Positions 8,637-23,600 are shown, numbered from the stretch's first letter. The stretch: 64,000 nt of DNA from Enoplolaimus lenunculus (GCA_030248215.1 JASANG010000430.1:1-64000); one strand, 5' to 3'. Notes: generated by a model from the letters alone, not told the origin. Made by a program: numbers and translations.

Positions 8637-11600
8637 CTAAAACATCCTGTTGGTGTCAAAGCCGGGATACACAGCTGGAAGTCGACTACCGGCTCCGGTT
8701 GAAATTCTACATCCGGCTACGGTACAGTACCTGTCGGATGTTCTGACAATTTCGGTCCGTAGTGACTTTTTTCGAATTTTTTACAAACGTTCTGTTGTTC
8801 AGATAGTTTTCAACGCGATTTTAGTTAGTTATATTGTCGTAGCCTTCGGCCCAGGAAAATTTTGTCAACATTCGAGGCATATCTCCATGGAGCCTCGCTT
8901 GAAATCCATAATTCTTATGGTGGCGTTATAATTTTGGTGACGTTGGCGCCGTCCATCGCCTTTAGGCGCCATCAGTCTACCGTCCGACGCCGTCTCTGCC
9001 GGCGCCGTCCATTCGCCTTTAGGCGTCGTCAGTCTACCGTCCGACGCCGGTCGGTGTGGGCACGGACGGCGCCGGACGACAAGTATAGCACCACCCTAAG
9101 GACTGGAAAAATTGAGATGGTTTTGGTACGTCGTCCGCACGTTTTAGTTAAATTTTTTCACAATTTTTGCAAACACGAATGTTCCAGCTACACACGATGA
9201 CGTTTAACCTTTAAGCTTTATTTTATTTGAACAAAAATTGCTAATTCTGCGTCTACTAAACTGCACAAACACGGGACACTTACCTTCTTGCAACCGTTTT
9301 CGCGTTTCGTACCCATTCTTTGTCAACGTCACAAGTCGCTTTGATGTTCATGTACGCATTGCGAACTAACCAGCGATTTTTTTCACCTGAAACAAACTTT
9401 AAAATCAAATGAAATTCATTCTTTTTTAATGTTACGCCGTTCACAATTGGTTGGTCAACAATTGCACAACCACATTTCTTAAACACAAAAATTATATCAG
9501 AATTATTAGTTCTCAAAGTGGACCTTACACGGTTACAAATGTTTTCTGCGTTAGAAATTAAACGAAACGCAAAAATTGTAAAGTAGGAGGGATCTTTTAT
9601 CATTTCATGAATAAAAATGTTCTGATGAGACAAATTGTAAGATCGGGAGCGACCTTATCATTTTATCACCCAAAAATTTTGTCAGAGAAAAAATTGTAAG
9701 GTTTTATCACAAAAAAAATTTCTGAAAGAAAAATTGTATTTTATCACAAACAATTTTCTGAGGAAGAAAACTGTAAGGTAGCGACGTTACCATTTTATCA
9801 CAAGAAAAATTGTGACGGTTTGAAACGTACGCCTACCCACAGTCGCCCCACTCTCAATCCGTAATACATATATATAAAATATACAATCTATATATTAAAG
9901 CTGGAACGCCCCACATACGTATTTTGGGCAACGTTCCAGCATATTTGTATATCCATACGCAAATTTGCTTCTATTTTGTTATTTTTTCAATTGTCAATCA
10001 AGTTTCAAGGCTTAAGTGCAGACTTGCATGAACAAATCTTTCTAAACATATGCCAAGAAAATTGCACATGTGCGCAACTACGGATTACCAGTATATATTA
10101 TATATAATATATATTACATTACACCGTACTTATATCTGAGTGGTGTTGCCTGTTAATAAAAACAGCAGATATGAGAAATAAACAATCATCTGCAAATTTA
10201 ACAACAATCAAAAACAAATTTTTAAGTTTTTTTTACATTCTTTCTGATCGCCAAATCTCACAGTGTCTTTTGCATCAATTTTGAATGCATTTTCTTTGCT
10301 CAGTTCTTCACTTCGACGTTGGCAATAAGTCCTGAAATACATCGAATCCTTCAATCTGTTTCTCACGGTTGCTTGACCTTCCAAAATTTTCCCATACCCC
10401 CATCCCTCCCGAATACATTTTTTTCGGCAAACCACCTTTGATGATTAAAGTCTGGTACAGCTATCTTTGTAGTCACCATTACGACCAGCTGTTGTCATGT
10501 ACCCGTTATCCTTTAACCAGTGCCAAACGGTGGCCCATGTAAAGATCAAATGGGCAGGTTTTTTGTGGGACTGCAATAGAGTAAGCCTAAGCTTTAGACT
10601 AATTGTTTTCTTCGGCTTAGTCTTAGGCTTAGGCTTAGGATATGCTTATAATACTGTTCCGCCCCTGTTCTTTACATTGGCCCAAACGGTCAATCCCGCA
10701 CTTAACTTTTGATTTCACTTTTTTGAACGCGTTTGAAAACTACGCAACTTTTTTTTAAACCTCACTAAACAGTTTAAAAACCCCCGCTAAAAAATTCAAT
10801 TTTGAATTTTGACAATGAAAAGTCTGGCGTAAAAACATACCAAAATTTGTGTAATCGCCAATTTTTGCCTTCGACACATCTGACTAAAAATAGTAAACAA
10901 ATGTACAAACAATCTTTTATTTCCAATTCGATGTTCGTTGTCCATATTTATTGCCGGATTCGTGCTCTGTCGCAGTTGAGACCGAACATTTCGTTCATCT
11001 GGTAATCGATCATAAAAATGCCCGCCAATGCAAAGAACAGGGGCGGAACAGTAGTATAAGCATATTCATAAGCCTAAACCTAAACCTAAACCTAAGCCTA
11101 CGCCTAAGCCTAAACCTAAGCCTAAGCCTACGCCTAAGCCTAAGCGTAAGAATGAGCATATTCCTAAACCTAAGCGTAAGCCTAAAGCCTACTCCAAGCA
11201 AAAAAATTCGAGTCTCAAGCTTAATCTTACTCTTTTGTAGTCCCACAGAATAACGTTCCACTTCTGATCTTTACATGGGCCAAAAAGGCAAAAACTACTG
11301 TTATTTTTTTAACTTAGGTTACCAGGACAGCCTGTACCATACGCTGGAATACTGGTAAGGCATGAATTATTAACGCATTTAAGCTTCCATATTCCAATTC
11401 CGTTTATACTCCGCCTAGTCAAGAGAGACTATTTGTTAGTCACTGAAATAAAATAGAACAAAAATTCTCACGAAGATCATCGTAGTTGAAGCTTGGTTTT
11501 GGTTCAATTCGCGTCGTTCGACCTTCAGGTACCGCGAGCCCAATCCTGAAAAAAAATAAATCGAACATATACGCATGCCACAACTTAGGGGCGTCTACAA

Positions 11601-14600
11601 AGCGGTGGGTTAAAAGCCTTATATATCTTTTTTCGAAATATACGGAAAGATAGATAGAGTACCGTTAGAAGGATTCAGAATAACGTCCTGTATCCGAATG
11701 GCCTAAAAACCTATTTTCGCAAAAAAAAATGAGGCTACCCCCTTCAGAAACAAAATACTGGCTAAGCCCGTACCAAAGACGAGACCAGATTACCGTACAA
11801 CATTCAGTGGAGTAAAGTTCTCCCACAGACGTTCGCCAGGGTAGACATCGGCTTTTAGGCTATTTTTGTACGCAGACTTAGGCTCAGTTTTAGACTCATC
11901 TTTATACTTAGGCTCAGGTTTATGTTAGGAATTCGTTTAGGGTATATTCTATATACGAACTTAAAGATAACACTGGTCAACGCAAAAATAGTTGTTGTCA
12001 TATCTTAAAAAGGTTTCAGCGAATGGGAATCCGTGCTCAAGACAGGTCGAGAGCCGCCGGACCCGGAGAAAAATTTTGTCTTTCTGAATAAATTTTTGCC
12101 AATATTAACGAATAATTACAAAAACAAGCGTTTTAGATTGCTCTATACTGATTATAATTAACTTTCAGAATAAAAATTAGTAGAAACTTACGTAAATAAG
12201 TAAAAAGGTTTCAGCGAATGGGAATCCGTGCTCAAGACAGGTCGAGAGCCGCCGGACCCGGAGAAAAATTTTGTCTTTCTGAATAAATTTTTGCCAATAT
12301 TAACGAATAGTTACAAAAACAAGCGTTTTAGATTGCTCTATACTGATTATAATTAACTTTCAGAATAAAAATTAGTAGAAACTTACGTAAATAAGTGAAC
12401 ATCAGACGAGTCGGTGATCGAATCGAAATAGTACGAAACTGTTTTTTGAACCGTTGATTTCTAAAAACAAAAATAAAACAAAATAATCGCCGCTAAAGTT
12501 TGCAATTTAATGACATAGCTAGTATACTAGCCGGTATTCAGGGTTACAACCGGCCCGCTTTTAGGGCCCACACTTGGTCCGGCCCGACCCGCGAAATTTA
12601 TATAGGTTTACAGCCGAAAACAAAACATAAAACAAACCATATACACGTAACACTATTTATAATATTTCACCAAATGTTGTTCAGCGCAGCTTCCGTCAGA
12701 GCCATAAGAGCTCCAACGACAGACAGATGCAAAAGGCTACGAGTACCGGATACTACGCTGCGACCTTCACTAAAATTCCGCTTTACCCGTACTGACTTGA
12801 ATACCAAGCACGAGTTTAGCGAGCTAGGATAACAATAGAAATAGCGATGTGTTTTCATGCCAGTAATTAACGGGTTTCTTGAAGTAGCAGCAGAAACGCC
12901 TACAATTGAAGATTATAGATAAGCAACTAACTCGCACGCTAGTACAGTGAACTAAAAAGTTTTTTCACATTCGTACAGGTGTTAAATGATTGCGATTTAT
13001 GAACTCAAGAAATTCTCCTTCGAAAGTTTTACAGAACGTAACCTTACTTTTCCAACAACCTCGCTACACCATGGCTGCAGTATTTAGGAAAATTAATATT
13101 AAGGGTCAAAAATACGTATATAAATCTTGTTACAATATCAAATTGGTGGTCTGTTTCATGGGCACATCGGTACAAACAGAGGTAACGCACCGCTCCGATT
13201 TACTTCGGCTCGCGGGCCCAAAGTGTCCGCTTAGGTTTGCGGACCCAAGATATGGATCCGGCCCCATGAGCCTTGGTCAGGCCCAGTTTTAACTCGGATA
13301 ATCAGTTGGCGTTTTTTGCCTTAAACGATCCGCACCTGCTTATTGGTATATATTTCGTAGTTACGTAAATTACTTTGCATATATGAATACTGTTCTTTAT
13401 ACTAGGTTTCTAAACCAGAAAACAACCTGGTATGAATCCGTAATTGCCAAACTTCAAATAAAGCATCAGTGACTTACTGGTTTTACTGTACTGCCAAATT
13501 GAAACGCTTGAGTTACTGTGCGTTTGAGTTGCCCTGTCGAACGAATCCCTTTAATCGCACCGTCACGCAACTGAAAAATTCACTTTACCCTTTACGTCAG
13601 AGTTACTGTTGAAATATCAATGTGTGAAAAGTTTGAAAATTGTCACTTGTTAACCCCCTAGTATATGTCGTTTACTGGTGCCCAGGTAGGAATAACCAAA
13701 CCAATTTATAATATACGTCGCATATAGCAAATATTCGCCGTTCTATTAAACTTACCCTTGTCACAAAGGGTCGTAAGGTAGGGTTAACGCGTCACAAATA
13801 TAAAATTTGTCACGCATTAACCTTACCTTATGACACTTTTTGTGGCAAGGATGAATTTCATATTGTGAACGGTGCACAACTGTACCATATAAGAGTGTCG
13901 ATCAGATCCCGACAGGCTTTTTGACTTTCACAATACACGTCGAATTCAACTCTAGTACTTGTAATTGTAAGGTCACAAACCCAAAATGCATTTAGGCACA
14001 GCTTTTCGCTTTCAGTATGCAAATCAAGTACTGGTTTTGGTGAGATCAAAGCGGGGGGGGGCGGGTTTGAGCCGATGCTGAATAACTTATCAGACGCCCG
14101 AAGTCGCTTAAATTTGAACATGCAAAATAGCTGGCACTATAAATACCGCAGGATTCGTTGAATATGAAATCAGTTATCACTTTGCTGGTTCTGTTTCTAT
14201 TGAATATTGTGTTTAATAACCAGCTATGGTTTGCATCCTGATGTTCAGAGTTATTGTTTGGTTTGTGTTAACTTCGTTTTGTTTGAAGACACGTTACACG
14301 TTAGACTCGGCACCGCCGAGGTCCAACAGTAGTATGCAGTGTGTATGCTGTGTTTGAAAAAAGGTAGGTAAATTAGTAGCTTCCGGGCCTACGGTTTCAT
14401 AGAGTTCTTGAAAACAAAACAATTTCTAGAAATTTAAATTTTTGAGCCTAAAGACTTGTTTTTTATAAAAATTTTCTAATGACAAATTTTACGAGCCTTT
14501 AAGACAAACTATAGCTTCAAGATTAGCTTCGGTATACAACTGTAAAATATCGCTGCAAACTGACCACTGAAAGATGGAAAAATAAACTTTGTATTATATG

Positions 14601-17600
14601 CCCCGGCGCCGGGGTCTATGAAAATTTTTTACTGTTTCACTCGTACCTCATGGTTGTTTATGAAAATTAATAATTCAAACCAGTGATTTTCATATCAGTT
14701 TTATGATTTCGAAAACAACATCGTATGTCACGCTGGTATCACTTAAAGCGATTTATCTCGCTTTATATACGTGTGAATATGTAGTTTTCGAGCGTTTTTA
14801 GGACATGCAAGCAATATTCTTAGCCCCAGCCCCGGCCCTGGCAAAAATCATGGCAAGGGACAGCTCTCAAATATATAATTATTGAGCGAAGCGAAACTCC
14901 GAGCGAAGCTCGGTGTTTCGCGAAGCGTTTTATGTTTTGCACTTGGGGGTCGAAAGGTGGATGTCCGTCCGTCTGTCTGTCCGTCTGTCCGTCCGAAAAG
15001 AATCTCAGGAACGGCTGAACCGATTTCGACAAACTTTTTTTGTTTGAAAGCTAGTTATCTTGGGGTGTTAACCTCGCATTGCGGTTTTAAAATTTTAGGC
15101 CGTTTATTAGCTACAGGCTAATTTGCATAATTAATTAAGCCTAAATTAGGACTTTCCACAATACTTCACTAATTATTACAGTTAGAAGCAATCTAATTAA
15201 CCGATAACTGAGCAGTTAGCTATAGATAATTTGCATATTAGCATAGTTTATAAGCCTAAATTAGGACTTTTTACAATATTTCGCTAATTATTACAGTTAG
15301 AAGCAATATAATTCAGCACTAAAGGGTTTTTAGGTGCGAGGAATTTGAATAAATTGTTTACAAACATCCAAAACCGATAATTGAATAAAATAATTTCAAT
15401 AAGTATTACGGTTTACTGAAGGTTTTTTGGCGCGAGCAATCTGAATAAATTGTTTACAAACGTCTAAAACCGATAATTGCGTAGTTAGTTAATAGATAAT
15501 TTGCATATATGCATAATTGATAAGCCTAAATTAGGCGTGTTTACAATGTTTCACTAATTGTTAGGGTTACAAGCAATCTAATTTCAACAATAATGGGTTT
15601 TCGGGTGCGAAGAATCTGAATAAATTGTCTATAAACCTTTAAAAGCGATTATCGAATAGTTAGCTAATAGCTAATTTGCATATTGCTTAATTGAAGAGAA
15701 AAAATTATGACTTTTTAAATTTAATTGTTAGGGTGGCTGAAGGGTTCTTGGGTGCGAGAAATCTTAGGAAATTGCTTAAAAACCTCCAAAATCGATAAAT
15801 GAATAGTTAGCTAATAACTAATTTGCATATTACCTTAATTGCTTACGTGTGTTCGAGCGTCGCTCAATAAATGTAGTCCCACTACGACTGGTATATATTT
15901 TATATAACTTACCGGATCAGAGTAGTTCAGCGTCGGAGTAATTGTAAAATTTTCAAACTAAAATACCATAAAAATACAGTTACCGCAATCTTTTTGTATA
16001 CATTAGCTTAGAAAATAACAAATTTGTGACAAAAAAAGACAACTTCAGATCCTACTATCTGGAGATGATTGGTCGTATGAGGTTTTGAAAAAAATTACAT
16101 AAGCTACAATAAGATTTAGAACAATCACTGTAAATTCCAAATGAGTTGATTCATCAATTCAGCTAGCGAGTTATTTATTTCTGAATTAAAATCAGTAAAC
16201 ATTAACTCACTCTCAGTTGAGTTGATTCTCATTCTGAGTTGAGCTCACTCTGGGTGAGTTGATTAACTAACTCAGAATGCATTGAATCAACGCAAAATTC
16301 TGAGTTTCCATAGTCCTTGCTCAGACTGAGTGGTTTAACTCACTCTGAGTTATAATCAACTCATTGAAAATTACAGTGAATCATTGAACTGAATTTTACA
16401 TGTTTTTCAAATCTAAGTTTCATTGATTGTGCAATTCGTTTGGTTCAAACCGTATTATTTACTGGCTACAGCTAAGTTACGCTTAGCTTACAATCAAGCC
16501 TATAGCCAGCTCACCATACTGGGGAGGGCTAAAAATTGTCCACGACGAGCATACAAAAGTTTTCGTTGACTTACAAGCAAGGTTGAAAATTTTCTATGGG
16601 GCAAAATTTTGGGGCTGATCTCCTCCTGGCCTTTCTTTGGCTACGGGCCAGGTTACGCATAGCTTGGAAAACAGTTATGTTCGAAAGAACTTATGTTTTT
16701 ACATATAGCAGCCTATCGCTGTTTCATCGTTTATTCCGTTTTATTAATTTTATCGTGTCATTCTGTACGAATTTCACTAAAGTCCAATTCACACGTGCAA
16801 GTTTTTGCAGCAAAAACCTGCACGCGCAACTTGCATTTGCAAGTTTGGTCACAAAGCAACTTTGAATTTTTTGCAGCTGCAAATTATTCACTGAAATTCA
16901 TTCGATTTAATTTAATTCGCACCTGTGAACGCAGTTTCAAGTCGCTTGAATTTCATGCACCTGCAGTTTGATCGGTCAATCGGAACGGTTCTTTGGAAAT
17001 ACTTGCAACTGGCTGCAAGTATTTCGTGCAAGTTGCAGCTGCGAGTTCTCGTTGCAAAACCTACATGTGCGAATGGGGCTTTATGAAGAAAGTTGTCAAA
17101 AGTTTAAATTCTAATATCAAAAAGTTTAAATTTTTTACTGTAATATCTCCAATTGCAGTTTCAACTTCAAGTATATCGACGCCGTTGTAATGTGCTTTGA
17201 TATCGTATTTGTCCTTAAATCAGTAAAAACAAAAAGTGTCCAGATTTAAGACATTTTGATTGGGTTAATCTGCTTGCTTGGAAGAATTATATTAATTCCC
17301 AAACTTTATACCCACTGTCATTGGTCAATTTAGGCGAAAATCAACGGATGTACCTCAATCTCATCAACCGGAACTGTAACGAAATGATTTTTGACACATC
17401 CGGTGAGTTTGAATTAAATGTGGGGTAAATATCGTCGAGTCTTATTTTTCAATTGTCTCACATTGCTAAAAAAACTGATACACAACAGAGGCGGATCCAA
17501 AACATGTTAACTGGTAGGCGGATTGGGAAATGTTATGAAACGCAAAAATTGTACGGTAGGAGGGACCTTATCCTTTTATCAGCAAAAAATATTCTAAGGG

Positions 17601-20600
17601 TGAAAAATTGTAAGGTAGGGACCTTACTTTTTTATCATAAAAAATTCTGTGGGAAAAATGTGTTTTTACAACGAAATTTTCTGAGGGGAAAAATTGTAAG
17701 GTAGGAACCTTACCACTTTAACAGAAATAAATTCCTGACGAGGGGCGTACGCCGCCCTGTTCCGCCTCTGGATCCGCTAGTGATACACTTATCGTGGAAT
17801 ACATGAATGATTCTTTTCTAAAGGTGTAAGCTGTCGATATATGTTCACACTAAGTGTATGTAAAAGCAAAAAAGTTTGATATATATGTGCACATATACCG
17901 GTATAAGAAGTTGTTGCCATGACCACATGGCGTAGCGGTTTTATGCTTGACTCGAGTGCAAGAGGGCCGAGGTTCAATTTCCGACGTGGTCGCTACCTTT
18001 GGGCAAAACTTCCAACAGGGTTCGTGCAAACCGTGTAGTTCTATCATAAACCGGGAGGGGGGCAGCAATAAACCTAACTACGGAAGGGCGAATAAATTTG
18101 GCAATAACTCAAATCTTTGGTTTGCGACCAGATTCAAAAGACATTTCGAGTAGTTTCACAAATCTCACGAACGAAGCGAGCAAAAAATTGCAGCATTTTT
18201 TCCTGAAATATTTCAGATTCCAACAAAAAACATTACTTTTTTGTGGTTTTTTTATTTTGCTATGGGTGTCGACTGATATCCCAGAACGCTCCTAACCCCG
18301 AGTGTCTACTTTTAACCAAAATTACTCTCATGTACCTACGTCAAACTTTGTTCAAACAAAATCTGGTGTGTAGCATAGAGAGAGAGCTGGTGTATATTCT
18401 ACAATTGTATATGTCGTGTTTTAAACAGCTATCTGTTCCAGTTGGCAACTGTACCGTTTCACAAGAACTGATTATTAAGATCAAACGCTGGATGCGTGAC
18501 CAAGAGTGGGACTTAATACAATGCAAAAAAATGGTGCGTCAAATTGACTCTCTCTGAAATAGGCTCTACAGGACTACACAATCAAAGTCAAATTCGTCTC
18601 AGCGTGAGCGAAACGCTCGACTCAGTGAGTTGGATTTGACTCTGGTGGAGTCAAATTTGACTCAGTTTGTGTAGTCTCGTAGCGCGTATTTAAACAAAAC
18701 TTACCGTTTTTGGTCGATGCTGCGGATGATAAATGACAAACCCACTCGTGTCGACCATAAACGTATACGCGTATCCGCCGAGCTGAAAATGTAAACTTTA
18801 CAATGCTACAATTGAACATAGAAAAAACACTGCTAAGGGCATTCAAATATTGATACGAATCACTATCAGTCAGAACTGGCCGCAACTACGAGGCTGCGAG
18901 AGGGCTCTGCTCCCTCTACACTGTAAAAAATGGTGAGTCAAATTGACTCTCTCCGAAATAGGCTCTACGGGACTACACAAACTGAGTCAAATTCGACTCC
19001 GCCAGAGACAAACATGCGACCCAGTGAATCGAATTTGACTCTGCCGGAGTCGAATTTTGACTCAATTTGTGTAGTCCCATAGAGCCTATTTCGGAGAGAG
19101 TCAATTTGACTCATCATTTTTGCTGTGTATGGACATCTTACCACCCTGACGGACAATTTTTTCCAAACATATTTACAGAATTCTACTAGAAAACCTTTTT
19201 ATGACGTCCTAAAAGCTTTTTCGCTCTCACTACTGATAATTCCAGCTTGCGGGGTAGCTAATCGGTCACTTTTATGCTTCCCCCCGTAGGAAAGCTTTCC
19301 TCTCAGGTAGAAAAATTTTCTTTAGTAGATGCCGCCCCTTTGAACCACCGCAAACGCAGGGGACCTTATGCAAAAAGACGAGTGTTGCCCCTCAAGCACA
19401 CCACGACCACGCTAATCAATCATTATTGGAACACGTAAAATTTCAAAACAAGGTACTTGTATACGGTGTTTTTGTTGTTCATGACCGTCCTTGGAATTAG
19501 GGAACGGTTCAAAAGGGTGGCGAATCCCATGAATGGTATGTAAAAATGTGCCCAATCCATACTCAAAAGTTTCATTGCAGGACGTTCTGTGTACTATATT
19601 GACAACGGAAAATACACAGAAAAGTCCACCCACTCATTTCCGTTGGGTGGAAGATGTAAAAAATGTGCCGAAATAAGACATTCGAGCGTCAAATGGTGTT
19701 GAACATCCTGCGATCTGCTCGCAGCGCGGCAAATTTGTTATTATCCATAAGGATTGCGCTATACTTTTGTTGACGTGCGGCGCCGTATGTCACTGTATGG
19801 TATCGTACGCAAAAACTCACGGACGGTCACGTATGGTGACGGACGGTGACGGACGGCGCCGTACGGGTGAAGGACGGTGACGGACGGCGCCGTATGGGTG
19901 ACGGATGGGAACGGACGGCGCCGTACGGGTGACGCATGGTGACGGACGGCGCTGTACGGGTGAGCGCAACCCTGATTCGTTAGCCATTCGTCTGTGATTG
20001 AGTAAAATTTAACACCATTCGACTCAGCTCTGCAAGCTCCGACAAAATTTGCATAATTCGTCTAACTACTTCACAAAATACTTGTTTCCAATTTTTTGAA
20101 AATTCAAATTTGTACCTAAAATGGTCACGACAGGTCATGGAAGCTGTATCTATTCTGCAATAGTTTAGCGAAAAGTTAAAATGTCCCTTCAGCAACTGCT
20201 AATAGGAACATTTAAGAGCCAGGAAAATTAGTTAAAAACAAATCAAAAAAAATTCTGAAATTCTCAAAAAAATTTCTCAAATTAGCCAAAAACTTGTTCA
20301 ATTTGCTAAAAAATTTTCAAAAAAATTTATCAAATTTGCTAAAAATTTCTCAAAAAAATTTCTCAAATTTGCGAAAAAATTTCTCAAAATTGCTAAAAAA
20401 AATTCGCTAAAAAGCTAAAAAATTAATCAAATTTGCGAAAAAAATCGTCAAATTTGCTACAAAGCTTCTCAAATTTGGCAAACACTTGTTTTATATTCGA
20501 AAAAATTCTCAAAGTTAGAATAATGTTTTAAAGTCACAAAAATAACTAAAAACAACGTACCTCATAATCAGGTGATGCTTGTTTCAGCTGCGACAACGGT

Positions 20601-23600
20601 ACGTGAGTTCCAACAACGCCCAAAACTTTGGTTTTATTATTTGTCTGAAAATAAATATAACCTAATTATAATAATTAATTTCAAAAATTGCATACACAAA
20701 TTACACTATACATAGACATCACATTATTTTAACAATTGGCGCTGTTCAGGTTTAAAATCGGGAGTTTTCTTACAATAATTCTAAATTCGTTGCATATTTC
20801 GCTCTCTCTGCAAAGTCATACTGTACAATCAATACACAGTAACTGAAGCACAGATGCAATTGGAACGGGGGATGCCATGAGGTCACGTGGGGCGGCGTGG
20901 GCCGGAGTGGACTTGGCCGCGTCATTGGGCAGGTAGCTGTATGGGGCAAAACTAGCACAAAAATCCAAAAAATGAACACATTTCGGTCTAAGCAATTTTA
21001 GCTCGGCAAAATAAACATCAAACATTTTTATCGTTTATCGAATTTTTCAACCTTACCTGTGTACACCCCTAAAATAGTACAATATACAGTGATACTAGAC
21101 AGCGAAAAACAAATCAAAACAAGCAACTTACATCAGGTTCAAAGTATATGATGGGCTGTGAAACGGTAATGCTTCCTTGCACGTCCTAAAAATTCAAAAA
21201 CTTAAATATAATTCCAATAATTTAAAGGTCTGAAAAATTACTTTAGAATTTACCAGCTTGACTCTTCAACTATTAAAACATCGAAAGATACGATTCAAAA
21301 CAATGATTATGAAGTCAAAATCTGTCTAAACCAAATAAGTAATTTTGCGTCTAAACAGCGGATCAGGTTGATAAAACTGGCTTGATTATGAAATAAACAT
21401 TAATATTGCCTAAAATGAGACTAGCCGTAGAATGGCTAAGGTTTAAGAAAATATGTTTTTAAACTAAAGACGTCGCAGTTTTAGGCATATTTTAGGTCGC
21501 ATAAGCTGTTCGTTATCGATAAATTTTATAGATACCAGCCATATCAAGTATTGTGTATTTTAACTCGTATCTGTAGCCTTGACAAGGTGTTTTTGCAACA
21601 ATTAAGTTTTCGCTACACTGCCAAAAACAGGGAGCCAAATTGACTCGCTGGGAAATAGGCTTTTCCTGACTACACAAACTGAGTCAAAATTCGACTCCGC
21701 TAGAGTCAAATTCGATTCACTGAATCGCTCAGTGAGTCGAATTTGACTCTGGCGGAGTCGAATTTTGACTCAGTTTGTGTAGTCAGGAAAAGCCTATTTC
21801 CTAGAGAGTCAACGTGACTCCCTATTTTTTACAGTGTATACTCGCCGTGTGCCGCCGGACGCCGCTGTGTGTCACAATAAATTTTTTTATTAAAAATTCT
21901 ACCAAACAGATTTTGCCTATATTTTTGTTAGCAACGCAATGCGGTGTGCAGCGGCACGCAACGGCGTCAGGTATAGTAAAGTACAGTGTTAACCCTAACT
22001 ATATTATGAAATGTGCTAAAAAATTACACAATTGTATTTTACGTTATAAAACTGCGTTTTTGGGTGCTGAAATTTCCACAACTGATAAAGATGTGTATTT
22101 TAGAAAATTATTTAAGATTTTCGGTTAATGGCATTTGAGAACTTATGAATTTGCGTAAAATCTAATCAGAACTTGACAAATTATGAAAAAACTATATGAA
22201 AACGCAAACAGTAGAATCAGAAAATAGGTTTATTGATTGTTAACAGTGTTTCGACCTTAGCTGTTATTCGGAAAGATAATTAACTCAGTTATAGGTTAAA
22301 TTTTAAACACTTACCGCAATTTTTGATTCTGTAGCTAAGCCTAGGATGGTACATGATATTGAAGGTCACATTTTTAGCTGTACCTCAACCTAAATCGAAA
22401 CATAACTAAAGCATTTCTAGAAATACAAATCGTACCCCTGTGCAATAGTGAGATTGGTCGAAACAACCCTTTTTAAAACGTTTATCCAGTAACTATTTCG
22501 GATTGAAACATCAATCAAAGAGGTCGGGAATATATTATAATCAGGCCAGGGTCAAGCGCTTACACCTATACTTTGGTCAACCGTAAGCTTTAGCAAGCCC
22601 CATTACCATTAACATGTTCCGGACTAACATTTAGGTTTCAAATAGTAATTGGTTAACTAACTGAAGTGACCCGAATAAGGTCGAGTTAATAAAAAGGGAT
22701 GCTCATTTTGAGTTCTAATCAATAGCGGGTCTGTATCCCTAATTGGAGTCGGTTAGTTAATAGAATCCACAAATCCGAATTTAGAGTGTATAAAAGAGAT
22801 TAAACCAGAAAAATGGTTTAGTAGACTGCACAAATATCTAACAGACACTCAAGTAGTTTGCATAAACTTTATTAAATCCAGAAAAAAGATTAGCGGATAT
22901 GACAATTAGCGAAAACGCTTCGGATCAAGACAGTTCTGCCTAAAAAGAAATAATATAAAAAGAAGGGTGTTGCGTTCATCTAACATGGGATCAACTAAAA
23001 CGGTTAATAGCCGACTAACTGGGGGTGTCTTCTGGAGATGCAAAATAAATATCAGTCCCCTCGCTTATTCAGGTCACTACAGCATAAATAAAAACAAAAC
23101 AAAACATAAATATAACACAAAACTAAACAGCAAAAGCCTGCTAGTACACTGCACACATAACATTAACCCTGAAACAATGAAGCTGTAAGCACCAGAAAAC
23201 AACCCTACTGAACTAAAAAAGCGTAGAATTAATCAAATCGGATGCTGATAACAGGCGAATAGGCTTAAATTTACGCTTAGGCTTAGGTTTAGAATTAAAT
23301 CATCGGCGTTAAAAATGGCCTCCATTGATTGGCTAAAAAATTTAGCGTCACATTCGCTACGTTCAGATGCTATCTGATCTCTATACTCAAGGCAAATTAC
23401 ATTCCGGTTCAAATTACCTTAATTGAGTTGAAATATTATAGTTCAATATTATTAAATACAGGTTGAGGTTAATTTGAACGGTAACTTTCAGGCCGACAAA
23501 ATTATTAAAATATTCTACAAAGCATCGAGTTGAAAAAAATTAATGGCATTTGTTACATATTCGTTCGTACTGCGAGAATTTAAATTTTTCCAATAAACTG

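Larger units (their letters stand above)
8246..15922. repeat. Right arm of the giant palindrome
   Basis: Inverted counterpart of 1-8,093. It includes all alpha2-delta exons from 15,913 leftward. The far end cannot be fixed because the partner sequence lies outside the window. Confidence 0.97.

Noticed and set aside
14500-14590. Missing VDLSEVEW-type exon, minus strand (SDILQLYTEANLE)
   Set aside because: The residues and position are loosely suitable, but the only in-phase donor is gtttgt, too weak to support.
1-15922. Simple fold-back sequencing artefact of one molecule
   Set aside because: One arm has an extra transposon with an empty site in the other, plus divergent patches, which a re-read of one molecule would not give. 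Joining of two haplotypes is not excluded.
16596-16971. Overlapping plus-strand open frames
   Set aside because: They cover the CCCGTAGCC and ACACGTGCAAG elements and have no motif.
17341-17375. 20-bp microexon between ttcgttacag and gtacat on the minus strand
   Set aside because: The flanking alpha2-delta exons (18,705 and 15,913) already join in phase without it.
17915-18000. Functional tRNA gene
   Set aside because: A and B boxes and an anticodon-like loop are present, but the T stem does not pair and a SINE-like tail follows.
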